In this document: in pieces, positions 23,901 to 30,299 of the stretch
Position numbering within the stretch: the first letter of the stretch is position 1
Layout: every line of letters starts with the position of its first letter
From: a virus
Length of the DNA stretch: 30,299 nucleotides
IMG/VR virus record: IMGVR_UViG_3300018080_000448
Span: 1-30,299 of that record
Strand: one strand, 5' to 3'
Position numbers and translations under genes: made by a program
Notes under the pieces: generated by a model
What the model saw: the letters and a program-made list of their open reading frames with translations, nothing else
Told to the model about the DNA's origin: nothing
Database searches by the model: none

Positions 23901-24109
23901 TGTCGTTTCTCCCTTCGTACTCTGACCATTGACGTTACGTGGAACGCTCGCTCGTCGATGATCCCGCTCAGGTTTTCCTGCGAGAACACCGTCACGACCA
24001 ACTCCTTTTCGTCGATCTTCTTGACATCCCCGTACTGCGTTCCACGGATGAACGCGCTACCTTTTAGCAGGTTGTGACTGACCGTCACTTCCCAGAAGAA
24101 GTCCTCCAT
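23897..24109 (-). CDS. 70-aa protein of unknown function
   Basis: It starts inside the end of the ART-like gene (25-base overlap) behind a GGAAG-type ribosome binding site, and its stop overlaps the lipoprotein start. The sequence looks like a small beta domain: FFWEVTVSHNLLKGSAFIRG, KKIDEKELVVTVFS, then AFHVTSMVRVRREKRQ with a basic end. No family is recognised. Confidence 0.55.
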   Translation of the reverse strand: MEDFFWEVTVSHNLLKGSAFIRGTQYGDVKKIDEKELVVTVFSQENLSGIIDERAFHVTSMVRVRREKRQ

Positions 24110-24702
24110 GACTTCCCTTCCATCTGCTTCGAGGTGATTGTCGTTTCCACCACCTCACTCGGATCGCTGCCGTTGACCACGAGGTGAATCATCCCCTCGG
24201 TAACCTCGCGCATACTCTTCGCGCTCCGCAGCTTCCACACATCCTCCCGATCTTCGGGATGGTCCTGAAACCACTGCCAATATCTATCCTGATACCGGCT
24301 CGGCTTCCGCATCTGATGCAGCCGCTTCCCGTGCGGGGTCACGTAGTAGGGATCGACATGCAGGATGTCCTTCGGCTCGATCTCCCGACCGACAATCGCC
24401 TGATTCCCCGCAACCAACTCCACAAGGGGATCGTCGGGGTCCACCTGAAACACCACGAGGGCACCCGAGTCGGAGTACCCTTCCGGTTCCCGCGCCGCCC
24501 ACATCGCGCCTCGGGGTGGTGACTTGCTCTTCGATGGATCGAAACCGCGCTTCGCAATCGAGAGGGCTTCGGCGTTCCCCGTCCGGTGGTAGAGCAGGAT
24601 ATTCCCGCCGCGTGCCTTGACATGCTTCGGAAAGCCGCCACGATCCACGTCCTTCCACTCCCGCAGGCTCATCTCCCACGGATGTTTCGGGATCGACTTC
24701 AT
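24085..24702 (-). CDS. ART-like protein with C-terminal copy of the shared tag
   Basis: This 205-aa protein starts in a TAATG junction. Residues 35-120 look like an ART core: NILLYHRTGNAEALSIAKRG has H39 in YHRT in place of HGT, GAMWAAREPEGYSDSGALVV has W68 where the others have Tyr, and DPLVELVAGNQAIVGREIEP then DILHVDPYYV resembles the later strands. Changes at both key positions make catalytic activity uncertain. Uniquely in the set the tag is near the C terminus, residues about 164-187 (REVTEGMIHLVVNGSDPSEV). An in-frame ATG stands just before it but has only a weak ribosome binding site. It may be a degenerate or differently directed member of the ART group. Confidence 0.55.
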   Translation of the reverse strand: MKSIPKHPWEMSLREWKDVDRGGFPKHVKARGGNILLYHRTGNAEALSIAKRGFDPSKSKSPPRGAMWAAREPEGYSDSGALVVFQVDPDDPLVELVAGNQAIVGREIEPKDILHVDPYYVTPHGKRLHQMRKPSRYQDRYWQWFQDHPEDREDVWKLRSAKSMREVTEGMIHLVVNGSDPSEVVETTITSKQMEGKSWRTSSGK

Positions 24703-25031
24703 TACGGGTTGATCGTTCCGTCGCCGACGAGGCTCTTGTCGATGAGGTACTGGAGCAGCACGCGGGTCAGGTTCTCGAACACGTTGTCGGCCCCCTCTAC
24801 AGCGGACGCCATCACCGCGTCGTAATCGTCGTTCTTCACCTCAATCGTATTCGAGGTGAAGGCGATCTCGATGAGCGATCCGGAGACATACCCCTTCGTG
24901 TAGTAGAAGGTCAGGGTCCGCGTCGTCGGGACGATTTCAATCGGACCCGCGATCTGAATCTGGTCAACGTCAGCAACCGGGGTCGTTGTGTCCCGGCTCT
25001 CCGGAGTGTTCAGGGTCAGGATGGAACTCAT
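24702..25031 (-). CDS. 109-aa protein of unknown function
   Basis: The ATG at 25031 has an AAGGAG ribosome binding site seven bases upstream. The protein begins with Thr/Pro-rich polar sequence (LNTPESRDTTTPVADVDQIQ), then beta strands (IEIVPTTRTLTFYYTKGYVS, IEIAFTSNTIEV) and a C-terminal helix (DNVFENLTRVLLQYLIDKSL). It is not recognised. The phrase SAVEGADNVFENL has a slight likeness to the shared tag but lacks the Asp-Pro core and is not counted. Confidence 0.6.
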   Translation of the reverse strand: MSSILTLNTPESRDTTTPVADVDQIQIAGPIEIVPTTRTLTFYYTKGYVSGSLIEIAFTSNTIEVKNDDYDAVMASAVEGADNVFENLTRVLLQYLIDKSLVGDGTINP

Positions 25032-25061
25032 CGGGAAACTCCTTATGCAGTCTCGCGGCGA

Positions 25062-25205
25062 CTACTGCGCCCACAAAACTAGCCCGTCGAAATTGAAGGG
25101 GTCGTTGTCGTCGTCCCCTATGAAAAACGACACGACACGCTCGATCACCTTTCGTCCCGCACGCCTCAACACGCACCCCATTCTCTTTACACCAGCACAG
25201 CGCAT
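25062..25205 (-). CDS. small 47-aa protein, or C-terminal part of a frame-split gene
   Basis: An ATG at 25205 stands five bases after a perfect AAGGAGGT (25218-25211) and opens a 47-codon frame ending RKVIERVVSFFIGDDDNDPF then NFDGLVLWAQ. The Asp/Asn-rich end with C-rich third positions looks truly coding. A second frame starts at 25239 in an ATGA overlap with the upstream ART gene (MSGKPYYKEVVDALCWCKEN, GVRVEACGTK) and also looks coding for its first 30 residues, after which it becomes shadow-like. Either the 47-aa gene is complete and overlaps a decayed start, or one gene of about 58 aa is split by a single-base +1 change near 25150. Confidence 0.5.
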   Translation of the reverse strand: MRCAGVKRMGCVLRRAGRKVIERVVSFFIGDDDNDPFNFDGLVLWAQ

Positions 25206-25235
25206 CGACTACCTCCTTGTAGTACGGCTTACCGC

Positions 25236-26291
25236 TCATTTCCGATCAGCGAGCCACGGGATACCGCGACTGTTCACCTTCTCCCGGTATTGCTGTTCAA
25301 ACTCCGGAGGGATGCGCCCGAAGATCACCCGCTCGTAGTAGTGAGTAACCTTGAAGTCACCCTTCCCGGTCTCCTCCACCGGAACGGTCTCCACCGCCGC
25401 GATGATCCGGTTCGCCCCTTTGAAGTCCACCGGCTCGGTCATGCGGATATTCACGACATTCTCGTTCCCGGCCACGGCCAACTGCCGCAGCGTGCGGGTC
25501 AACTGCTCCAGATTGGCACGGGCCACGCGCTGCGCCTCGACGCGATCCGGCTGGAACTTCGGCCCCTCGATCCACAGGCTCACCTGCTCGGGGTCGATCC
25601 CGGCCCGCTCCGCACGTTTACCCGACAATGCGCGAGCAAACCGTTCGCGAAAATCATTGGGATGCAGGAACGCGACATCGCGCTCTAGGAAATCCCAAAA
25701 CATCTCCTTCAGGTGCGCGGTCAAGACCCGCTCTAGCTCCGGGTGCATGTCCCGACGCTCGAACTTTTTCTTGAAGTAGTCCACCGACTCCTCGACGAAG
25801 CGGTCCCGCGCCTCGTTCGCGAATTTCCCGTTCCCCCACTTGTGGTCCACCCATGCTTCGATGAGCATGAGAGAATTATTCCCCTTCACGCCCCAACTCA
25901 CCGCATCAATCGTGGCAAACCTCACGTTGTCTTCATCGACGAAGGCGGATCGCGGTTGCAGCCGGGCAACGACCATCACCTCGTTCGACTTGTCCCGGCC
26001 AGCCGTCTTCCACGCCGATTGCCGCGCCGTCAACAAGTTCCGCGTGAAGTACGTACCCGGAAACGAAGCGAGGCTCGATTTACCCGAACCGGACGGAGAC
26101 AGGTCGGCCCAAATCTTGTCGGCATCCGGATCGAAGCCCTTGCGCTTGATCTTCTTCCACCGCTTCATGCTCGTACCGTGGAAGAAGATGCCGGTCTTCG
26201 CCGCCTTCTGCCGCTTCTCGACGAGATCGACGACAACCTTCTCCGGGTCAGCCCCTTCGAGGACTTGGGCTATGAGCTGCTCGGCGTTCAT
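25236..26291 (-). CDS. tagged ADP-ribosyltransferase-like effector, copy 1
   Basis: The start at 26291 was chosen because it overlaps the upstream stop (ATGA) and begins with the tag MNAEQLIAQVLEGADPEKVV; the product is 351 aa. The ART core follows: FFHGTSMKRWKKIKRKGFDP with H38, FPGTYFTRNLLTAR with Y81, VMVVARLQPRSAFVDEDNVR with D119-E120-D121. Near the end, TEPVDFKGANRIIAAVE corresponds to the closing strand seen in its relatives. The order H, Y, acidic is that of PARP-, Tpt1- and DarT-like enzymes. Between core and end is a helical region with EQVSLWIEGPKFQPDRVEAQ. It is clearly homologous to the next two ART genes and probably transfers ADP-ribose to an unknown host target. Confidence 0.7.
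   Translation of the reverse strand: MNAEQLIAQVLEGADPEKVVVDLVEKRQKAAKTGIFFHGTSMKRWKKIKRKGFDPDADKIWADLSPSGSGKSSLASFPGTYFTRNLLTARQSAWKTAGRDKSNEVMVVARLQPRSAFVDEDNVRFATIDAVSWGVKGNNSLMLIEAWVDHKWGNGKFANEARDRFVEESVDYFKKKFERRDMHPELERVLTAHLKEMFWDFLERDVAFLHPNDFRERFARALSGKRAERAGIDPEQVSLWIEGPKFQPDRVEAQRVARANLEQLTRTLRQLAVAGNENVVNIRMTEPVDFKGANRIIAAVETVPVEETGKGDFKVTHYYERVIFGRIPPEFEQQYREKVNSRGIPWLADRK
26217..26291 (-). repeat. 75-base repeat covering the tag-coding start (second copy 27236-27310)
   Basis: The first 75 bases of the two adjacent tagged ART genes (26217-26291 and 27236-27310) are identical except at 26280. The 41 bases at 28511-28551, the start of the R-S-E ART gene, match 27270-27310 exactly. 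The bodies behind them differ far more, so the tag-coding DNA is conserved or exchanged separately from the rest of the gene. Confidence 0.85.
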
Positions 26292-27310
26292 TCTGCCGAA
26301 AATGCCGTATGTTTCGTGAAGATCGAGGGAGTACCATACACCACGTTCCATACCCCCGTGTAAGCAGACCCGAGATCGCGATACGCCGCCGCAATGATCT
26401 TGTTTCGTCCCTTGAAGTCCACCGGCTCACTCAATCGTAAATTTTCACCAAACGGATTGCCTTGCCGCGAAGGGGGATCAGCAACCATGAATCGACCGAG
26501 CCGCTTGGACAATGCAGCAACCGCACGTCTCCAATAACCCGCCGTCTTCTCGGCGGTATGATGCTTACCAAACTTACCGCGATACTGATTATGATTTTTA
26601 TTCAGCATCCCCATCCTCCGATAAACTTCGGCATCGGCAAGAGCAATGCCCTCCTGCTGATAGGCTTCCAGAAAACGGGGGTCGAACTCACCGTATCTCA
26701 AACCGGGATGGGCCTGTGCGAGGTAAGCGGGCATCGCATCCTTGAAATTCTTACGACCTTTCCGATACCCCTGCAACAGCTTCCGTGCCTTATCTCCCGT
26801 CTGGTCGTCGGAAAGAAGCTCGTCCTTTTCGGTGTACATGTAAAACCGATAGAGATTGCGAGGTTCAGTCAGGTTGAATCCAGCCGCCGACATCGCACCA
26901 CGAATACTCATAATCAAACCCGAAACAAACTCATCTTCGTCAAATCCGGCAGATCGGGGCTGAATCTGTGCAACGATAATCAGGGGTTTAGAATTATCCT
27001 TCGCCGCCACATCCTCCGCCGCTTCCCACGCTCCATACCGAGACGATCCCGTGCCTAGCACACTCCGGCTGAAGTACACACCGCCAACTGATTGTTGGGA
27101 CGGCTTATTAAACAATCCCAAACCAGTTCCCCAATTCTTCTCGACACCACCGGGCTTCAAACCCTCACGCTTGATCTTCTTCCACCGCTTCAGGCTCGTA
27201 CCGTGGAAAGCGATGATCGTGGGCGCACGCTTCCGCTCGACGAGATCGACGACAACCTTCTCCGGGTCAGCCCCTTCGAGGACTTGGGCTATGAGCTGAT
27301 CGGCGTTCAT
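26288..27310 (-). CDS. tagged ADP-ribosyltransferase-like effector, copy 2
   Basis: The start at 27310 overlaps the upstream stop (ATGA) and gives MNADQLIAQVLEGADPEKVV as tag in a 340-aa protein. Core motifs are IIAFHGTSLKRWKKIKREGL with H36, QSVGGVYFSRSVLGTG with Y79, and IIVAQIQPRSAGFDEDEFVS with the acidic run at 124-127. A helical middle includes DDQTGDKARKLLQGYRKGRK, and the end has LSEPVDFKGRNKIIAAAY, matching copy 1. The last residues add GVWNVVYGTPSIFTK. DNA in the second half is richer in A/T than its neighbours, which may mean separate origin. Enzyme class inferred from motifs; target unknown. Confidence 0.7.
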   Translation of the reverse strand: MNADQLIAQVLEGADPEKVVVDLVERKRAPTIIAFHGTSLKRWKKIKREGLKPGGVEKNWGTGLGLFNKPSQQSVGGVYFSRSVLGTGSSRYGAWEAAEDVAAKDNSKPLIIVAQIQPRSAGFDEDEFVSGLIMSIRGAMSAAGFNLTEPRNLYRFYMYTEKDELLSDDQTGDKARKLLQGYRKGRKNFKDAMPAYLAQAHPGLRYGEFDPRFLEAYQQEGIALADAEVYRRMGMLNKNHNQYRGKFGKHHTAEKTAGYWRRAVAALSKRLGRFMVADPPSRQGNPFGENLRLSEPVDFKGRNKIIAAAYRDLGSAYTGVWNVVYGTPSIFTKHTAFSAE

Positions 27311-28551
27311 GCTTTCACGATCCCCTTCCGGGGAACATATTCGTAACCCTGCTCCTTCAGCCACGAGAGCAGCGTCCCGCCCTGCAATTTGAGCTGGCTG
27401 ATCTTGGCATTCACCTTCCCATCGACAATCACCTCGTTCTGCCACAGGAACGGAAATTTTTCCTGATCCTCACGATGAAGCCGCGCCATGTCGATAATGA
27501 CCTTCCGCCCCGGAACCCGCGCCTTCAACAGAACTTCAATATCCGCAGTGCGCGAAAACTCGGCGGCCATCTGGGGGGTATAAGACCACGAGGAATGATC
27601 TTTACCTTGAGTGTATAGCGCGGCCCTGTCGTAGACCACCTTCGCCCCAACCCGAATCTGATCGAGACGTTTCACCCCGAACAAAGCAAGAAAAAACTTA
27701 TCGCGATAGTCCGACGGATAGCGAATAACCTTGTTGAACCCGCGATACAGCGTCAGCGTCCCCTTCGAGGGGTAGTGCCTCTGAAGATACTTAATCGTCT
27801 TGGGCTTGAGCTCCTTCTCTGCCGCAAAAGTGTAATTCATCAGGTCGTACAACACATCCTCGGGCAGGAGCTCATCGGAGGGGTCGGGAAGATCGTCCCG
27901 CTCTCCGCGCTTCACGGTCCCGTCGATCAAATCGAGGGAAGAGGAAATTGTATCCGCCACGGCGAATACCGTATCGTCGAACTGGTAGGCACCCCACACC
28001 CTGCTCAAACCCAACCTGTCGAGGTAGTAAGCAACGTCGTCGGCTTCGTGATATTCAGCGGCCTTCAAGCACTGAACCAGCACCTCGACAAACTCATCGT
28101 CGGTCAGGTCATAAACCGTCCGGCCATCTTCAAACATCCCGCCGTTGTCGTAATACGCTCGGAGTACATTCGAGGAGGGACCGTTCAAGTTACCTCCATG
28201 ACCCCCGAATCCCTTCACCCCGGAGCTGCTGGCAACCTCGCCTCGGGTTATCAATCCCTTTTTCACCGCCGTTCGGACGTGCCCGTGATTCGGGATAAAC
28301 ACGTTGATGGGCTTTACGGTCTTGTAGATATACCGATCTGTCTGGTAAACCAGCGACCCCCTCCCGATCTTCCGTTTCCACTCCCGATAAACTTCCTCGG
28401 GAGAGAGCGTCACCACACCTACCCTTTTTTGAATCGGGTCGCGGCTGAACAGGTAAAGATTCCCGACGTTCCGCTCGGTGAGAATCGCCTCGACTATTTG
28501 GTCGGGATCGGCCCCTTCGAGGACTTGGGCTATGAGCTGATCGGCGTTCAT
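27307..28551 (-). CDS. tagged R-S-E ADP-ribosyltransferase (toxin-type)
   Basis: The start at 28551 matches the tag start of its neighbours and overlaps the upstream stop (ATGA); a GTG six bases earlier is possible. It is 414 aa. Tag: MNADQLIAQVLEGADPDQIV. Residues 30-260 are unassigned (with GFGGHGGNLNGPSSNVLRAY and helices such as EVLVQCLKAAEYHEADDVAY). The C-terminal part is an R-S-E ART: LTLYRGFNKV with R270, SSWSYTPQMAAEFS at about 320-333 as the STS-type strand, and FLWQNEVIVDG with Q371-N372-E373 in place of ExE. A QxE pair is known from C3-like exoenzymes. This is a different ART class from its neighbours, joined only by the tag. Confidence 0.75.
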   Translation of the reverse strand: MNADQLIAQVLEGADPDQIVEAILTERNVGNLYLFSRDPIQKRVGVVTLSPEEVYREWKRKIGRGSLVYQTDRYIYKTVKPINVFIPNHGHVRTAVKKGLITRGEVASSSGVKGFGGHGGNLNGPSSNVLRAYYDNGGMFEDGRTVYDLTDDEFVEVLVQCLKAAEYHEADDVAYYLDRLGLSRVWGAYQFDDTVFAVADTISSSLDLIDGTVKRGERDDLPDPSDELLPEDVLYDLMNYTFAAEKELKPKTIKYLQRHYPSKGTLTLYRGFNKVIRYPSDYRDKFFLALFGVKRLDQIRVGAKVVYDRAALYTQGKDHSSWSYTPQMAAEFSRTADIEVLLKARVPGRKVIIDMARLHREDQEKFPFLWQNEVIVDGKVNAKISQLKLQGGTLLSWLKEQGYEYVPRKGIVKA

Positions 28552-29594
28552 CCCCACGTCACACGACCCGTCACTTTATCGGCAAAGGATTCCCCGTCGT
28601 CGTGGACATCCTCTACCCGGTCAAGCATTTTCGTGTTCCCCCAGATCGGTGTCCAGTGTGTTTCCAACCCGTGCGCCCCTTGTGAAACCTTATGCGGGTA
28701 TCCAATCGCGCCGACGATCCGGTTGCGGCCCCTGAAGTCGATAGGCTCGGTGAAGCGGAAGTTGTCGAACAAGTCCTTGTCGGCGGATTGAAACCGGCGA
28801 AACCGATCCCCGACCTTGCCGATAGCATCTCGCCATGCGGCGTTGGCCGTCTGCACATCGGGGGGTGGGGTATTGCCCCACATGATCTCAAATTCGGGAT
28901 AGGGTTTTTCGGCTTCTTCGTCAACCAACGCCACCCGCCGTCCCAGCTCGGCCCGGAAGAACGCCATCAACTCCGGAGTAAGCGCATCCCAAAACCGGGG
29001 ATCGACCTCCCCGGCATATCCTCGCCCCTCTAAAATTTCGCTGAAGCGGCTTATGGCACGAACCGCAAAGAGGGTTTCAATTTTATTCCGCCACCGGCTA
29101 TCGCGATTAAACCTGCCCCACAAATCACCATACTCGGGCCGGTCGTTCAAGCGAAAGCCTTGCTCCCGGAGAACCGCGAGAAAAATTTGGCCGTGCAAAA
29201 GTGCCTTGATCTCATCCTCGTCCACGGATGCCTGCCGGGGTTGAATCCTAACGTGAATCAGCACCGGCCAAGACTTGTCCGCTCGGTGGGCTTTGAGGGC
29301 AGCATGAAACGCATTGAACTTGCTCGCCCTTCGCATCGACTCGAAAGAGGAAAGATAAATCCCGCCCACCGAAATCGTCGAAGGCTCGTCCACCTGCCCC
29401 TTGTTGAATCCCCACACCTTCGGAGATGATGGTTTCAGGCCGTTACGTTTGATGTCTTGCCACCGCAAGTACGAAGTGCCGTGAAAGGCATCGACCAATG
29501 GAGCGCGTTTCCGCTCGGTGAGAATCGCCTCGGCCAACCGTTCCGGGTCAGCCCCCTCGATCACCTGTTGGATCAGGTCACCGGGAGACAGCAT
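28548..29594 (-). CDS. tagged ADP-ribosyltransferase-like effector, copy 3
   Basis: This 348-aa protein overlaps the 124-aa gene by 17 bases. The tag is a divergent version: LSPGDLIQQVIEGADPERLA. Core motifs: VDAFHGTSYLRWQDIKRNGL with H38, STISVGGIYLSSFESMRRAS with Y80, VLIHVRIQPRQASVDEDEIK with acidic residues 125-128. The C-terminal strand FTEPIDFRGRNRIVGAIG agrees with the other two. The middle (DPRFWDALTPELMAFFRAEL) is similar in place to DPRFLEAYQQEGIA in copy 2. It lies first in the three-gene H-Y family in transcription order and is the most distant at DNA level. Confidence 0.7.
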   Translation of the reverse strand: MLSPGDLIQQVIEGADPERLAEAILTERKRAPLVDAFHGTSYLRWQDIKRNGLKPSSPKVWGFNKGQVDEPSTISVGGIYLSSFESMRRASKFNAFHAALKAHRADKSWPVLIHVRIQPRQASVDEDEIKALLHGQIFLAVLREQGFRLNDRPEYGDLWGRFNRDSRWRNKIETLFAVRAISRFSEILEGRGYAGEVDPRFWDALTPELMAFFRAELGRRVALVDEEAEKPYPEFEIMWGNTPPPDVQTANAAWRDAIGKVGDRFRRFQSADKDLFDNFRFTEPIDFRGRNRIVGAIGYPHKVSQGAHGLETHWTPIWGNTKMLDRVEDVHDDGESFADKVTGRVTWG

Positions 29595-29952
29595 AGGTCG
29601 TCACCTCGCCGTACCACCGCCACGCCCGGTCCACCGCAGCCTCCCGATTCGTAAAGAGACCGAGGATCGGCGTCCGGGGACTCTTCGGGGGCAGATCAGT
29701 ACGGATCAACTGGAACATCTTCCGCCCCTTCTGGACGATCTCCTTGATTTTTACCCACGTGGGGAGAGCCTTGATCCGGTCCTTGTAGCGGTTTTTTGCT
29801 TCTTCCATGCCCTTACCACCGGCTGAAACCTCCTCGAATCGTCCCTGACGCGGGCCGTACAGCGTCGAAACCACCTCGGACGGGTCTTTACCCTCGATCA
29901 CCGCCTGAATCGCTCCAGCGGCCCAATCCTCGCCCATCGGGATCGTTTTCAT
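29578..29952 (-). CDS. tagged 124-aa protein of unknown function
   Basis: The ATG at 29952 overlaps the upstream stop by one base (TGATG); a GTG just before is possible. After a short lead (MKTIPMGEDWAAG) the tag reads AIQAVIEGKDPSEVVSTLYG. The rest is a small basic body: a helix (GMEEAKNRYKDRIKALPTWV) and strands with MFQLIRTDLPPKSPRTPILG then FTNREAAVDRAWRWYGEV. No ART motif is seen, so the tag is not tied to that enzyme. Function unknown. Confidence 0.65.
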   Translation of the reverse strand: MKTIPMGEDWAAGAIQAVIEGKDPSEVVSTLYGPRQGRFEEVSAGGKGMEEAKNRYKDRIKALPTWVKIKEIVQKGRKMFQLIRTDLPPKSPRTPILGLFTNREAAVDRAWRWYGEVTTYAVSR

Positions 29953-30299
29953 CACTTAACTCCCAGAACATCCCAATAGAACATCAAGGCCGTACCTCGA
30001 TATTGGATCGTACCCGGATAGGTGTCACCAGCCGACGAACCCTTGCGCCGCAACCTGATCGAGACGCCGAATCTTCCGGTAGCCCCCGGCACCACAAAGC
30101 CCGAGCCTGCCTCCGGAAACGAAGGGTGACGCGGGGGATGGTACATCATGCCCTGTGGAATGCCCTGTGCGGGAAAAGCGTAAGATAAGGGACCGCCCGT
30201 ATACATGCCTTCCCCCACAACCGTCCCCGGCTCCACATAGCCATACTCGAACTCCCACAGCACATTCCCCAGCTGATCGTCTCCCGGACAGTACCCGAA
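29952..30299 (-). CDS. unknown protein, N terminus outside window
   Basis: The frame is open to the window edge and stops at 29952, giving 115 residues. It is Gly/Pro/Tyr-rich with beta character: NVLWEFEYGYVEPGTVVGEG, MYTGGPLSYAFPAQGIPQGM, FVVPGATGRFGVSIRLRRKG, YRGTALMFYWDVLGVK. No family is recognised. A GTG at 30263 could be a start, but the coding pattern continues upstream of it, so the gene is treated as partial. Confidence 0.55.
   Translation of the reverse strand, partial: FGYCPGDDQLGNVLWEFEYGYVEPGTVVGEGMYTGGPLSYAFPAQGIPQGMMYHPPRHPSFPEAGSGFVVPGATGRFGVSIRLRRKGSSAGDTYPGTIQYRGTALMFYWDVLGVK

Noticed and set aside
24702-25031. SAVEGADNVFENL as a tenth copy of the shared tag.
   Set aside because: It lacks the Asp-Pro core and the preceding LIxxV, and lies mid-protein.
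24970-25061. C-terminal half of the frame from 25239, running into the 109-aa gene.
   Set aside because: The 109-aa gene has its own strong ribosome binding site and the overlapping part is out-of-frame sequence.

Overview
The window is a piece of a tailed-phage genome with a contractile tail (myovirus) and T4-like head and tail proteins. The evidence is a gp23-type major capsid protein, a gp21-type prohead protease, a gp13-type neck protein, gp15-, gp18- and gp19-type tail proteins, a long tape measure protein, and gp27/gp5-type hub and spike genes. Every supported gene is on the minus strand, so transcription runs from high to low coordinates. Genes are packed with ATGA, TAATG or TGATG junctions; the longest gap is about 70 bases and no stretch of 300 bases lacks a gene. 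I see no tRNA, rRNA, CRISPR array, insertion sequence or integrase. The host is not identifiable. A Sec-type secreted protein and a lipoprotein point to a diderm bacterium. The Asp/Asn-rich linker after the lipobox recalls delta-proteobacterial or myxobacterial lipoproteins, but only weakly.

In transcription order there are three regions. (1) 30299 to about 17929 is an accessory block upstream of the prohead protease. It holds an unfinished gene at the edge, a 124-aa tagged protein, four tandem tagged genes (three HGTS-type ADP-ribosyltransferase-like proteins and one R-S-E-type ADP-ribosyltransferase), a small frame-ambiguous gene, a 109-aa unknown, a further ART-like gene, a 70-aa unknown, a Cys-rich lipoprotein, a secreted protein, a 2H phosphoesterase fusion, a sixth ART-like gene, a 673-aa unknown, a very basic tagged protein and a 123-aa unknown. 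(2) 17927 to about 10826 is the head and neck module: protease-scaffold fusion, major capsid protein followed by a strong hairpin, zinc ribbon, gp13-like neck protein, a probable second neck protein, a ferritin-like protein resembling encapsulated ferritins, two small unknowns, an HK97-gp10-like protein and a gp15-like terminator. (3) 10836 to 1 is the tail module: a small protein, an FN3 protein, sheath, tube, a zinc-binding tail-assembly chaperone with a probable programmed +1 (or -2) frameshift extension, tape measure, tube-initiator-like protein, LysM-like protein, gp27-like hub and a gp5-like spike cut by the window edge.

The most striking pattern is a peptide of about 20 residues, roughly [D/E]xLIxxVxxGxDPxxVV, in nine proteins with otherwise unrelated bodies: toxin-like ADP-ribosyltransferases, a zinc ribbon, a basic protein, and a 2H-phosphoesterase fusion where it sits at an internal start with its own strong ribosome binding site. 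It is usually at the extreme N terminus. The genes lie beside the prohead protease and capsid genes, and T4 packages its ADP-ribosyltransferase Alt and its internal proteins into the head through short N-terminal targeting peptides. The working hypothesis is therefore that this is a capsid-loading or delivery tag for a cargo of injected effectors. This is inference; the sequence shows only the shared peptide and the gene order.
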